From Nitrososphaerota archaeon (lineage in GTDB: Archaea; Thermoproteota; Nitrososphaeria; Conexivisphaerales; DTJL01), in contig JAJPJS010000013.1 of the NCBI GenBank assembly GCA_021324115.1, forward strand, positions 20,802-84,801: a stretch of 64,000 bases of DNA, given 5' to 3'. Made by a program: the position numbers and the translations under genes. This document shows, in pieces, positions 28,860-37,361 of this stretch (positions within the stretch are counted from its first letter, which is position 1; every line of letters begins with the position of its first letter). The notes below the pieces were generated by a model. It did not search any database and was not told where the DNA came from. It saw only the letters and a list, made by a program, of their open reading frames with translations.

Positions 28860-28870
28860 TTTTGACAAAA
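28860..28870. promoter_or_regulatory. TTTTGACAAAA palindrome, copy 2
   Basis: Exact second copy of the 11-bp palindrome, 10 bp beyond the 3' end of the NAC gene. The pair, spaced by 76 bp, suggests paired regulator sites upstream of the reductase. Confidence 0.4.
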
Positions 28871-28879
28871 CGGCTGTTC

Positions 28880-29212
28880 TCAGGAGCTAAGTCTCATTAT
28901 GGCCAGCGCCAGGTCACCATTGGACTCTTCCAGCGCTGCCCGAGCCGCTTCCCTGGAGACCCCAGCCTGTGCCATTACCAGTGCAACATCTTCCTCCTTG
29001 AATTTTTGAGGAGCAGTCTCCGATTCTTCTATGTTGGAGGCTGTGACCTGGAAGATTCGGCTTCCCTTCGCCGTGATCTCAAAAACCTGCGCATCCTTCA
29101 GATGAATTTCCTTCTGAGAAGTTACTATCGTGACTTCTTTGACCCCTTCAATTTCGCGCATGTTTAGGCCCATTCTTTCCATCATGCGCCTGGTCTGCCG
29201 ATTGTCGATCAA
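28880..29212 (-). CDS. nac: Nascent polypeptide-associated complex protein (archaeal NAC)
   Basis: Archaeal NAC is a homodimer that binds ribosomes and emerging polypeptides. The 110-residue protein has the basic N terminus NRQTRRMMERMGL used for ribosome contact, the NAC beta domain (EGVKEVTIVTSQKEIHLKDA, FEITAKGSRIFQVTA) and a C-terminal UBA domain (EDVALVMAQAGVSREAARAA). The start is TTG at 29212. It follows the PUA-domain gene by 21 bp on the same strand. Confidence 0.93.
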   Translation of the reverse strand: MIDNRQTRRMMERMGLNMREIEGVKEVTIVTSQKEIHLKDAQVFEITAKGSRIFQVTASNIEESETAPQKFKEEDVALVMAQAGVSREAARAALEESNGDLALAIMRLSS

Positions 29213-29233
29213 GTGAGATGGCAGTTGGGTTTG

Positions 29234-29719
29234 TCAGCTTAAATCCTTTTCCAACTCTTTTTCTCCTTTGCCAACCCTTACCCTCACGGCCACTCCACTT
29301 TTGAAAGCAAGCATGTACTCACGCGGCAGTAAAGCCTTCCCCACCCCAAGCAGTTTCCAATCTTCATCCACCACACCCACGTCCAAACCAGGGGCAACGT
29401 TGGGCCCGACCAATTTCACATGTTTGCAGAAAAGGCTCAGCCCCTTCCTTATCTCATCTTCGAATCCCTTCTTCACCATCACACAGCTTTTTCGAAACAC
29501 CTTCTCCTTTAACAGATGCTCAGCGCACTCCAGAGATAGCGCCAGCATGCCGTTTTCTCTGACGGTAACGTAGACCGAGCCCTCCTTCATGACCTGCTTC
29601 AATCTGTGGCTTCGCCCTGACTCTCGGTATGTCAGCTTCTGCCAGGGAATCGAATCCCCCACGCCTCTGCCGTAAAGGTATTCGAGGGACGCTCTGAACC
29701 TTAGTTCATCGACGGACAC
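29234..29719 (-). CDS. PUA-domain RNA-binding protein
   Basis: The C-terminal 80 residues fit a PUA domain as found in archaeosine tRNA-guanine transglycosylases (CVMVKKGFEDEIRKGLSLFC, then APGLDVGVVDEDWKLLGVGK and FKSGVAVRVRVG). The N-terminal half (RASLEYLYGRGVGDSIPW) resembles the pre-PUA region of the same proteins. There is no catalytic TGT domain, so it is probably an RNA-binding accessory factor in tRNA modification or translation. The start is GTG at 29719. It is likely co-transcribed with nac. Confidence 0.78.
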   Translation of the reverse strand: MSVDELRFRASLEYLYGRGVGDSIPWQKLTYRESGRSHRLKQVMKEGSVYVTVRENGMLALSLECAEHLLKEKVFRKSCVMVKKGFEDEIRKGLSLFCKHVKLVGPNVAPGLDVGVVDEDWKLLGVGKALLPREYMLAFKSGVAVRVRVGKGEKELEKDLS

Positions 29720-29775
29720 GCGAAACCGTTTTTAACACATCTTTATTAAATGTCTCTGACCGGATTAGTGATGCC

Positions 29776-30186
29776 ATGACCGTTTGCGAAGTCTGTGGCA
29801 CGAAGATAGTCGGAGAAGAACTGCAGGTGGAAATCGACGGCGCCACACTTGTGGTGTGTGCCAGATGCGCCAAGCTCGGAAAACCTGTGAAGCAACTGTT
29901 CTCTGTTGCATCCCCCTCCCATGCAAATCCAGGGCAGGTGTACAGGAAACCCGAGCAGATAATTGCAGACGATTCACTCATAGTGAGAGAAGATTTTCCG
30001 GCAGTCATCCGTAATGCAAGAACTTCAATGGGCCTAACGCAGGAGCAACTGGGCATGAAGGTTAACGAGAAATCATCGGTGATAGCAAAACTCGAGACTG
30101 GCAAACTGAAACCAAGCATACAGCTGGCAAGGAAGCTTGAGAACCTCATGAAGATACATCTTCTCGAGAGGGAAGAGTCCCCCTGA
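29776..30186 (+). CDS. Archaeal multiprotein bridging factor MBF1
   Basis: aMBF1 has an N-terminal zinc ribbon and a C-terminal Cro/C1-type HTH and associates with ribosomes and the transcription apparatus in archaea. The 136-residue protein shows CEVCGTKIVG and CARCAKLG at the N terminus, a flexible middle and the HTH ARTSMGLTQEQLGMKVNEKS followed by LETGKLKPS. One base separates its stop codon from the hflX start, so they form an operon. Confidence 0.92.
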   Translation: MTVCEVCGTKIVGEELQVEIDGATLVVCARCAKLGKPVKQLFSVASPSHANPGQVYRKPEQIIADDSLIVREDFPAVIRNARTSMGLTQEQLGMKVNEKSSVIAKLETGKLKPSIQLARKLENLMKIHLLEREESP

Positions 30187-30187
30187 C

Positions 30188-31351
30188 ATGCAAGGCATAC
30201 CTCTCCAACCCGCAGTTGTCGTCACATACAGAGACCAAGCCATAATCGAAGAAGCGATGGGCCTGGCCGAAGCCGGTGGCTACTCACCGGTCGAGACCGT
30301 TACCATAAGGGAACTGCGGCACGGAAGGTATGGGATAGGGGAAGGCAAAGCAGACACCCTTAGGGAGTTAATCCAATCAGGCAGAGCAAAGCAGATAATC
30401 ATAGATGAAAGGTTGAGCGTTTCGGAAAGTTACAACCTGTCGAAGTATTGCGGGTGCGAAGTCATAGACAGGGAAAAGCTCGTGCTGCAGATATTCGCCA
30501 AAAGGGCAAAGACCCAGGAAGCGAAACTTCAGGTCAGGCTTGCAGAGCTTTCGTACGAATTGCCAAGGGTCAGAGAACTGGTGAAGGTGCAGAAGGTTGG
30601 AGAACAGCCTGGCATGTTCGGGTACGGCTCCTATGAGGTGGAAAAGTATGTCAGGAGCATCAAGGCAAGAATGGAAACAACGAAGAAGAAACTCGCCAGA
30701 ATAGAATCCCGCCGGGACCTTTTCAGGCTGCACCGGAGGGACGACGGATTATCGACAGTTTCACTGGCTGGGTACACCTCGGCTGGAAAGACTACGCTGT
30801 TCAATGCCCTGACGGGTACCAGTCTCCCGGTTTCACCCAGGATCTTTTCCACACTGACAACAACTGTCAGACGGATGGAGCTGGAAAGCACCCCGATACT
30901 TCTTTCTGACACGGTTGGTTTCATCAGTAGACTGCCCCATTACATGGTGGAGGCTTTCAAGAGCACCCTCGAAGAGCTCACCTACTCCGACCTCATACTT
31001 TTGGTTGTAGATGCGAGCGAGCCGGTAGAGAGGCTGGACTCAAAGCTGCAGGTTTGTCTTGGCACTCTTTCCGAACTCCAAGTCCAGGAAGAGAAGATGA
31101 TCGTGATTTTCAATAAGATGGACAGGTTGGATGATGATGAAGCAAGAATTCGTATGGATATCGCAAGCGAGAAGTTCGATGACCCTGTCTTCATCTCCGC
31201 CAAGAATGGACAGGGGCTGGACCATCTGAAGAGAATGATGGATGAGCGACTTAACGTACGGGCAAAGGCAGTGGTGCAAGAAAATACAATTTCCAACACA
31301 AGCCTGCCAAACGATTCCGTTTCAACCCTCAGCAGGTCATCATTTCCGTAG
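30188..31351 (+). CDS. hflX: Ribosome-associated GTPase HflX
   Basis: HflX binds the 50S subunit and can split stalled ribosomes. The 387-residue protein has the N-terminal HflX domain (VVVTYRDQAIIEEAMGLAEA, YGIGEGKADTLRELI), a helical linker with LQVRLAELSYELPRVREL, and a G domain with GYTSAGKTTLFNALTG (P-loop), DTVGFISRLPHYMVEAFKST (G3) and NKMD (G4). It follows mbf1 directly. Its 3' end overlaps the convergent Trm56 gene by 12 bp. Confidence 0.93.
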   Translation: MQGIPLQPAVVVTYRDQAIIEEAMGLAEAGGYSPVETVTIRELRHGRYGIGEGKADTLRELIQSGRAKQIIIDERLSVSESYNLSKYCGCEVIDREKLVLQIFAKRAKTQEAKLQVRLAELSYELPRVRELVKVQKVGEQPGMFGYGSYEVEKYVRSIKARMETTKKKLARIESRRDLFRLHRRDDGLSTVSLAGYTSAGKTTLFNALTGTSLPVSPRIFSTLTTTVRRMELESTPILLSDTVGFISRLPHYMVEAFKSTLEELTYSDLILLVVDASEPVERLDSKLQVCLGTLSELQVQEEKMIVIFNKMDRLDDDEARIRMDIASEKFDDPVFISAKNGQGLDHLKRMMDERLNVRAKAVVQENTISNTSLPNDSVSTLSRSSFP

Positions 31352-31912
31352 GAGCTTTTTACCCGCTTCTTGAGGAATGATCCTCAGTTTTGCATTTTCG
31401 AACTCATTCTCCAGCTCCGAGCCCTTGAACACCCTGTCAAGAAATACTGCCAGCGCGGCAACTTCGGAATGGGGTTGATGACCAATCGCGAGATTGTAAT
31501 CCGCAAGCCTGTAGTACCCGATTGGTACCTTGCTCGCCCCGATCATTACGAGAAGCTCCTTGTGGCGGTCGGTACTCTGAAATAATTCAGAAATCTTGGT
31601 GATCGGAAGACCATACATTGTAAGGTGAACTACACTTCCACCCGATTTCTTCCAGTCCTTGATGAATGAAACCGGGTTTCTCACATGCTGGACCGAGAAT
31701 GCCCCGCCCCAGTTTATCCTGACATTCTTTATGGCTGTTTCAAGACCTTCGTCCTGATCGCCGGAATAGTACATGCCGAGCGCACCAAACGCCCTTCCCA
31801 CGAGGGCGCAGTGCGTGGTTATTCTCTTGTCCCTCTCCCTTCTATGATTCAACCTCAGTACGTAAACTCGCCAGTCTGCATCCTCGCGCGGCTCCTTCTG
31901 ATGGATGTCCAT
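31340..31912 (-). CDS. tRNA (cytidine-56-2'-O)-methyltransferase Trm56
   Basis: Trm56 is an archaea-specific SPOUT enzyme that methylates C56 in the tRNA T-loop. The 190-residue protein carries the family signature VYVLRLNHRRERDKRITTHC, then ALVGRAFGALGMYYSGDQDE, VVHLTMYGLP, and the knotted C-terminal LVMIGASKVPIGYYRLADYN and IGHQPHSEVAALAVFLDR. The ATG at 31912 is 7 nt after the start predicted from the TATA shared with tfe. Confidence 0.92.
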   Translation of the reverse strand: MDIHQKEPREDADWRVYVLRLNHRRERDKRITTHCALVGRAFGALGMYYSGDQDEGLETAIKNVRINWGGAFSVQHVRNPVSFIKDWKKSGGSVVHLTMYGLPITKISELFQSTDRHKELLVMIGASKVPIGYYRLADYNLAIGHQPHSEVAALAVFLDRVFKGSELENEFENAKLRIIPQEAGKKLLRK

Positions 31913-31940
31913 TGTCCTCTGAAGCGCTTCTTGGGATAAG

Positions 31941-31949
31941 GTTTTAAAG
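31941..31949. promoter_or_regulatory. Shared bidirectional TATA box for Trm56 gene and tfe
   Basis: GTTTTAAAG reads CTTTAAAAC on the other strand. Predicted starts are near 31919 for the Trm56 gene (ATG 31912) and near 31971 for tfe (GTG 31968), so both would be leaderless or nearly so. Confidence 0.4.
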
Positions 31950-31967
31950 TTGAACTTCGAATATGAC

Positions 31968-32498
31968 GTGAATTTATTGAAGAAACTTCAGTATGAGGAT
32001 TCATTCGTCAAGGTGGCAGGATTACTTGGCGGGGACGAATACATCAAGGTAGCAAGGGCACTGCTCAACAACGAGAATGCTACAGACGAAGAGATCGCAA
32101 GCGCTACAGGATTGAAGATAAACATAGTCAGGCGTGCACTCTACGACCTTTTCGGAAAGTCTCTCATATCAGGCATAAGGGTGAAGGATCCCAAGAGAGG
32201 CTGGTACGTATACCAGTGGAAGGCGCAGGCGGACCAGGTTGAAGCCTTCCTCAACAACAGGAAAAGGAAGATACTTGAGAGGCTGAAGCGAAGGCTCGAG
32301 TACGAAAAGGCCCACAACTTCTATTTCTGCGGCACACAAAGCTGCGTCAAGAGAACGTTTGAAGAAGCCATGGACCTGGATTTCAAATGTCCCGAGTGCA
32401 GCAATCAACTTGTGCCCTATGACAACTCGGAGCAGATAACAGCCATCGAATGGAAGATTAAGCAGCTGGAAAGGGAAATCTCACTTCCGCATGGCTAG
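31968..32498 (+). CDS. tfe: Transcription factor TFE alpha (TFIIE alpha homologue)
   Basis: TFE helps open the promoter with TBP, TFB and RNA polymerase. The protein has an N-terminal winged helix (YIKVARALLNNENATDEEIA, then GLKINIVRRALYDLFGKSLI, WYVYQWKAQ), a coiled helix (FLNNRKRKILERLKRRLEYE) and a C-terminal zinc ribbon (FYFCGTQSC, FKCPECSNQL). The frame is open from TTG 31950, but the TATA-like box at 31941-31949 predicts a start near 31971, so GTG 31968 is the likelier initiator (176 residues). The 3' end overlaps a convergent methyltransferase gene. Confidence 0.92.
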   Translation: MNLLKKLQYEDSFVKVAGLLGGDEYIKVARALLNNENATDEEIASATGLKINIVRRALYDLFGKSLISGIRVKDPKRGWYVYQWKAQADQVEAFLNNRKRKILERLKRRLEYEKAHNFYFCGTQSCVKRTFEEAMDLDFKCPECSNQLVPYDNSEQITAIEWKIKQLEREISLPHG

Positions 32499-33062
32499 AA
32501 GGTAATCCTTACCCTCATCCATAAATCCAACAGACCGGAAACCCCTGTAACGCCGTATTTGTCTCAGCTGTTTCGTCCAATCTGAAGCCTTTAGAAGGGT
32601 GAGAAAGAAATAGCCACCAGTGTGCAACACCCTGTAGGCTTCTTTGAGTGCCATTCTTCTGTTGGTTGCGTGATGAAATGATGTTATTGAAGTAACGGCA
32701 CGAAATGATCTATCCCTGAAGGGTAGATGGCACATGTCAGCCTGAACAGCGTCGTATCCCTTTCCAGATGCAAGCTCGAGCATTTCTTTCGATATGTCCA
32801 CCCCCACAGAGCGTTCCATCCCCTTCCACCCCATCGATATTCCGGTGCCACACCCGATGTCCAGAACCATACCTTCAAATCTGAGCTGAAACGCGTCGAT
32901 AAGTTTCACCTTGTACGTCTGCTCTTCAGAATACAAAGAATCGTAGAGATGGGCTGTGGCATCGTATCTTTTCTGAACTATCCGTGCACGTCTGTTTAAA
33001 ATCGATCTATGCGGAGTACTGGACTTCTTTCTTTTGGTTGCGGGATTGGGTTGTCGGATCAA
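32481..33062 (-). CDS. Class I SAM-dependent methyltransferase
   Basis: The 193-residue protein has the Rossmann methyltransferase motifs: MVLDIGCGTGISMGW (motif I), SVGVDISKEML, AVQADMCHLPFRDRSF and AVTSITSFHHATNRRMALKE. This matches UbiE/Methyltransf_11-type enzymes; the substrate is unknown. The N terminus is basic (about 30 residues), perhaps for RNA binding. The TTG start at 33062 overlaps the stop of the upstream zinc-finger gene (TTGA), so the two are translationally coupled. It converges on tfe with an 18-bp overlap. Confidence 0.82.
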   Translation of the reverse strand: MIRQPNPATKRKKSSTPHRSILNRRARIVQKRYDATAHLYDSLYSEEQTYKVKLIDAFQLRFEGMVLDIGCGTGISMGWKGMERSVGVDISKEMLELASGKGYDAVQADMCHLPFRDRSFRAVTSITSFHHATNRRMALKEAYRVLHTGGYFFLTLLKASDWTKQLRQIRRYRGFRSVGFMDEGKDYLLAMRK

Positions 33063-33343
33063 GTAGTTGCCTTACAATCCCCTTTTGACATATGGCTTAC
33101 CCAGGCCGCATCGTCATCGAAACGCTGACCGCATCTTTCGCACTTGTATTCCCATTTTCCATCTACGAGATTAATCTCGTTCCCGCGTTTGTCCAGCAGT
33201 ACCACGTCGTGATTTCTGACCTTGTGTTTGTAGAGAAAGAGTCTTGCCTTCTCCAAGCCTCCGACTTCGATTATTACCCTGTCTTCTGTTTTACAGTATA
33301 CACGGAACTTCGTCCGTTCAATTAGTCCTCCGAAGGCTGGCAA
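33059..33343 (-). CDS. Small protein with single C2H2/C2HC-like zinc finger
   Basis: I do not recognise the family. The 94-residue protein has an N-terminal beta-rich half (FRVYCKTEDRVIIEVGGLEK) and a C-terminal finger CERCGQRFDDDAAWVSHMSK ending in Asp-Cys, i.e. C-x2-C-x12-H-x4-C. A CERCG...H pattern of this kind is more typical of nucleic-acid-binding zinc fingers. It is coupled to the downstream methyltransferase by a TTGA overlap, so the two may act together, perhaps on RNA or a protein substrate. Confidence 0.62.
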   Translation of the reverse strand: MPAFGGLIERTKFRVYCKTEDRVIIEVGGLEKARLFLYKHKVRNHDVVLLDKRGNEINLVDGKWEYKCERCGQRFDDDAAWVSHMSKGDCKATT

Positions 33344-33514
33344 TGCAGATGACCCTTCTTCGGCCCTGTTATCACTTTTTCTCAGAATTCACTTCATGGA
33401 GCTGGCCGAAGCGGATTCATTCATAAAAGTGGTAATGAAGTCTATTCATAAATAGCGAAACTGACATTGTGAAACTCTGCCCTTAACAGATTTAACCGCA
33501 GGCTTTTTTACACC

Positions 33515-34099
33515 GTGACAAAACATACAATCAAATTGACAGTGGAAGGGTCGGATAAAACATCGCTCGAAAAGGCAACCTTGGGAGGCGGTTGTTTCTG
33601 GTGCACAGAAGCAGTATTCTCCGAGGTTAAAGGCGTCACAAGCGTCACTCCAGGCTATTCAGGAGGACATGTCAGGAACCCAACCTACGAGCAGGTGTGC
33701 ACGGACACCACCGGTCATGCCGAAGTGGTACAGGTTGAATTTGATCCACGTGTGGTTACATTTGGTGAGCTACTACACATCTTTTTCACGATACATGACC
33801 CCACGACCCCGAACAGACAGGGGGCTGATGTCGGTACGCAATATCGCTCTGTAATATTCTATCACACAGAACAGCAGCGGAAGACGGCTGCAGAGGTCAT
33901 GGAAGAGATAACAAAATCCGGCATCTGGGGAAAGAAACTTGTTACACAGCTAGAACCATTAAAGGAATTTTATCCAGCGGAGGAGTATCACAGAAACTAC
34001 TTCGAACGGAACCCCTCCCAGCCCTACTGCAGGATGGTTATCGAGCCCAAGGTTGCGAAATTCAGGAAGCACTACCTTCAAATGCTGAAGGTCTCTTAG
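33515..34099 (+). CDS. msrA: Peptide-methionine (S)-S-oxide reductase MsrA
   Basis: MsrA repairs oxidised methionine. The 194-residue protein has the catalytic [12 protein letters not shown] near residue 25, [19 protein letters not shown], a [12 protein letters not shown] segment and [14 protein letters not shown]. The start is GTG at 33515, close to a start predicted from TTTAACCG near 33490. It converges on the next gene with a 4-bp overlap of stop regions. Confidence 0.95.
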   Translation: MTKHTIKLTVEGSDKTSLEKATLGGGCFWCTEAVFSEVKGVTSVTPGYSGGHVRNPTYEQVCTDTTGHAEVVQVEFDPRVVTFGELLHIFFTIHDPTTPNRQGADVGTQYRSVIFYHTEQQRKTAAEVMEEITKSGIWGKKLVTQLEPLKEFYPAEEYHRNYFERNPSQPYCRMVIEPKVAKFRKHYLQMLKVS

Positions 34100-35160
34100 T
34101 CAAGCTGCCTTAACATGTCCTCGCCGGACTGATTTCTCAGAGAATCAAGCAACCTTTCATAGTTTTTCTGGTACACCTCATCGATCTGTTGAGAGTACCA
34201 AGGCTCCCCGCTATTTATTGACCTCAAGGCGTTCAGTCTTGTCAGACTTCTGTTGAGATGGCTCAGAATATCCCCCTTTTCCACGGACACCCCATTGAAG
34301 AGTTCCGACTGACGCTCTGACCAATCACCAGGCTGGTCCATTCCAGGATAGTACTCCGGAAGGATTCCCTCCAGAACCTTCTCTGGAATCATTGAGGCGA
34401 GGCGTACCATGCCTCCCTTGTTACTTCCCCCACCCTCATCGACCCCGTACACCGGCATATCATATCCGTTTGATGCGAGTGCAGTTACATCTTCAACCGC
34501 CAGCGCAACTACATCTAATTTTCTCTGATTCGCAAATTCAAGTATCCGTCTGTACCCGCTCATTGAAATGAAACCATAAAGGACCACTTTATCAATCGAA
34601 GCCCCAACACTCCTGCATTTCTCAACCACGGCATCGATGGCCGCGATAGAGCTTCGCCCGGTGGCTTCTGTATCAGGCTTAACCAGGGTATAACTCTTTG
34701 ATTCTTTAAGGCGAAGCTCCCCCGTGAAGACATTTTCCACATAATTATGCGAGTGCTGCCTGTAAGAAGTCTGAATATACCTGGGTCGTATGTAGAAATC
34801 TGTAACTTTGAATGACGACCTCTCCTCTATCGCCTCCCTTAGCCTGTAGCCAGGAGCCGCCCGCAAAACGTGCTCGAAGATGATATCTTCTCCGACGGCA
34901 TTCATGTCTTCGATAAGTCTCCACACCTTCCTAGAAAGCGTCCGATTCAGCGAGTCAAATTCCTCACCGACTATCGACGGGTCGGTGGCTAGCCTTCTTC
35001 CCTCAGGGGCATCTACGATAAACAGTTGGGGCCGCTCCCGGATGCCATATAGTGAAACCCCTCCCAACTCCCTTTCAGGTATTACATCATCAAAATCAAA
35101 GGCAAAATTTTGAACCACTTTACTTAAGATGTCTTCATGCATTACTGAGGGTCCGACCAC
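34096..35160 (-). CDS. Unrecognised protein with a phosphoribosyltransferase-like motif
   Basis: The 354-residue product does not match a family I can name. Around residues 170-215 it has [20 protein letters not shown], then [20 protein letters not shown]. This resembles the PRPP-binding loop (D-x2-x-ATG-x-S) and following helix/strand of type I phosphoribosyltransferases. The flanking regions ([20 protein letters not shown]; a C-terminal helical tail) are unassigned. No membrane segments or signal peptide are seen. A nucleotide-related role is a guess; the gene stands alone between convergent msrA and a co-directional aldo/keto reductase. Confidence 0.65.
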   Translation of the reverse strand: MVGPSVMHEDILSKVVQNFAFDFDDVIPERELGGVSLYGIRERPQLFIVDAPEGRRLATDPSIVGEEFDSLNRTLSRKVWRLIEDMNAVGEDIIFEHVLRAAPGYRLREAIEERSSFKVTDFYIRPRYIQTSYRQHSHNYVENVFTGELRLKESKSYTLVKPDTEATGRSSIAAIDAVVEKCRSVGASIDKVVLYGFISMSGYRRILEFANQRKLDVVALAVEDVTALASNGYDMPVYGVDEGGGSNKGGMVRLASMIPEKVLEGILPEYYPGMDQPGDWSERQSELFNGVSVEKGDILSHLNRSLTRLNALRSINSGEPWYSQQIDEVYQKNYERLLDSLRNQSGEDMLRQLD

Positions 35161-35200
35161 CGGTGGTATAAGGTATTGTCTGTTGGCTTACAGCGACCTG

Positions 35201-36139
35201 TTAGGGATGCCCGATCGAATCGAGTTCATCGAAAGTCTTACTGTCAATATTGACGTTTAACGCTTCGCAGTTCTCCTCCACCTGCCGGGGCGTCGAAGCA
35301 CCCACGATTGGAGCGGTCACGGCCGGATTTTTCATTATCCAGGCCAGGGCAAGGGCTGAAGTGGAAACACCCTTTTCTTTGGCAATTTTGACAACCCTTT
35401 CTACAGCCAGATAGTCTGAATCCGACCTGATTCTCTCAAAGAACCTCTGGTTGATGGCCCCTCTGCTTCCCGGTGGAGGCGGCTTTCCCTTTTCATATTT
35501 TCCAGTCAGAAATCCACCCATGAAAGGACTGTAGCTGAATACGGAGATGGATTTTTCGAGACAGTAAGGAAGCACATCCGACTCTGCTTCACGCTGAAGG
35601 AGATTATACCTTGGTTGTGCAGCAATGAATTTTGCATATCCGTTCTGCTCCTGAATCCGTTCCGCCTCACTCATGAGATCCCGACTGAAATTAGAGCATG
35701 CGATGTACCTTACCCTGCCATCCTTAACAAGCCCATCAAGGGTTTCGAGTGTTTCTTGTAAGGGTGTGGTTGGGTCCGGGTGATGCAGGTAGTAAATGTC
35801 GATGTAGTCAGTACCAAGACGCTTGAGGCTTTCTCCAACCCCCCACAAAATATGCTTCCTGGACAACCCTCGGGCCCCGGGAACACCGACTATTTCACTC
35901 CCCACTTTGGTCGCTATAAGAACATCCTTCCTCGAGCCTGCCACCGCCTTCCCTATGATCTCCTCCGATTTTCCTTGCACATACACGTCGGCCGTGTCGA
36001 TTATGTTGACACCCAGGCCAAGTGCTTTCCTGATTATAGCTATCGATGCACTTTCGTCAACCTGACGGCCGAAGTTATTTGAACCCAAGCATATCCTGGA
36101 AACATTCATGTCTGTGTTGCCCAATTTTCTGTACTTCAT
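35201..36139 (-). CDS. Aldo/keto reductase
   Basis: The 312-residue protein is a TIM-barrel NAD(P)H oxidoreductase of the AKR family (YhdN/general stress protein type). It shows NVSRICLGSNNFG, the catalytic tetrad Asp and Tyr in DTADVYVQGKSEE, Lys in IATKVG, and His in YLHHPDP, then the cofactor region APIVGASTPRQVEEN. The substrate is not predictable. The start ATG 36139 is preceded by about 180 bp on that strand with no recognised gene. Confidence 0.88.
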   Translation of the reverse strand: MKYRKLGNTDMNVSRICLGSNNFGRQVDESASIAIIRKALGLGVNIIDTADVYVQGKSEEIIGKAVAGSRKDVLIATKVGSEIVGVPGARGLSRKHILWGVGESLKRLGTDYIDIYYLHHPDPTTPLQETLETLDGLVKDGRVRYIACSNFSRDLMSEAERIQEQNGYAKFIAAQPRYNLLQREAESDVLPYCLEKSISVFSYSPFMGGFLTGKYEKGKPPPPGSRGAINQRFFERIRSDSDYLAVERVVKIAKEKGVSTSALALAWIMKNPAVTAPIVGASTPRQVEENCEALNVNIDSKTFDELDSIGHP

Positions 36140-36319
36140 GCAGTTCGGGGTTTGAGATGAATCTAAAAATGTTTAGTCGATATCCGAGTTTGACGCAAGT
36201 TTCGGACATATCTAAAACGATGCCAAAGTCTGTTCAAAACTCCAGCCCCAATAGTATATCGGCGTCTACAGCACATATTGATTTCGAACAAAAGGATCAT
36301 GTAACGGACAGCAGAAATT

Positions 36320-36487
36320 TTGCAAGGAGATTTTTCCCAATTAGACCAGAATGCCGATCTCGTCCAATTCTGGGAAGGTCGCATCATTGAGTCCATCAGA
36401 CACCACTGTCGCGATGACCTTGCAAATATTGCCTGCTGCAGGTGCTGGAAGAGTGGGCAAGACTTGTATACTACCGGAAAATGTTAA
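36320..36487 (+). CDS. Possible small Cys-rich protein
   Basis: A 55-codon frame from TTG 36320 to TAA 36485 encodes a mostly polar helix-like stretch (QNADLVQFWEGRIIESIRHH) followed by ACCRCWKSGQ. The amino-acid make-up looks more protein-like than the alternative frames in this 350-bp gap. It has no recognised homologue, no clear promoter, and could equally be a remnant. It ends 5 bp before the proposed start of the cyclase gene. Confidence 0.22.
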   Translation: MQGDFSQLDQNADLVQFWEGRIIESIRHHCRDDLANIACCRCWKSGQDLYTTGKC

Positions 36488-36492
36488 GCACC

Positions 36493-37167
36493 ATGCAAAT
36501 TAAAATGAATATCGGAAAGGCAGTAGACCTCACTCATACCATATCAAAGGGGATGACTACATACGTCGGTGACCCAAAACCTGACATCAAGCAAGTGAAG
36601 AAACTTGAGCATGATGGTGTCAACCTCAGCAGACTGAAACTCGGGTCTCACACCGGCACCCACATCGATGCACCACATCATTTTGTCAGCAATGGGATCA
36701 CCGTCGATGAATTGGACCCGGAAGCATTCTGCGGCCAGGCGGTCGTCCTTGACCTTTCAAACAAGAAGCCCGGTTCAGGTATCACGGCAAGCGATCTCAA
36801 GAGATTCACTTCTTCCATAAAACCCGGAGATATAGTCCTTCTGTACACAGGAATGAGCGAACACTGGGGGGAACAATGGGCGAGGCGGAAATTCACCTAT
36901 CTGGATGAGGGTGGTGCAGCATGGCTGTTGCAGCGCAAGGTTAAGGTGGTCGGAATCGATTACCTCAGCGTAGAAAAATTTGCATCAAAGGAGAATCTCA
37001 CACACAAAAAACTTCTCGGCAATGGGGTTCTCATCATAGAATCGCTGAACAAAAACCTGCGGAAGTTTCTCGGCAAGCGTATTTTCTTGATGTGTCTGCC
37101 GATAAAAACGAAGGGAACTGATGGAGCACCTGCCCGGGTATTAGCTTACCCGTTAATCGGTGAATAA
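36493..37167 (+). CDS. Cyclase/kynurenine-formamidase-like metal hydrolase
   Basis: The protein belongs to the cyclase family (PF04199), whose signature HTGTHIDAPHHF is present, with LGS before it and GIDYLSVEKFAS later. Members include kynurenine formamidase and isatin hydrolase. The frame is open from 36442, but TTGTATAC at 36464-36471 predicts a start near 36494, so ATG 36493 (224 residues) is the best leaderless start. ATG 36481 and 36505 are alternatives. No tryptophan catabolism genes are nearby, so the substrate is unknown. Confidence 0.8.
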   Translation: MQIKMNIGKAVDLTHTISKGMTTYVGDPKPDIKQVKKLEHDGVNLSRLKLGSHTGTHIDAPHHFVSNGITVDELDPEAFCGQAVVLDLSNKKPGSGITASDLKRFTSSIKPGDIVLLYTGMSEHWGEQWARRKFTYLDEGGAAWLLQRKVKVVGIDYLSVEKFASKENLTHKKLLGNGVLIIESLNKNLRKFLGKRIFLMCLPIKTKGTDGAPARVLAYPLIGE

Positions 37168-37361
37168 CATCATTAGTTCATATACTCGCTTTAGTCGAGA
37201 TTCAGTTGTCTCGTACCTGTGTTGATTTCACTTTTTCGGTGCTCCAAAGCTATCATACGATGCATCGACGTATTTTTGCAATAAACGGGTGCATCGTCCC
37301 ATAATCGAACATCAATTACACCGAAGTGACTATTAACTTCTATCCAGCACATCACGAAAGC

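Noticed and set aside
37250..37295. GATGCA...TGCATC repeat upstream of the aldolase gene
   Set aside because: Six-base arms in AT-rich intergenic sequence are expected by chance, and they lie upstream of the predicted TATA.
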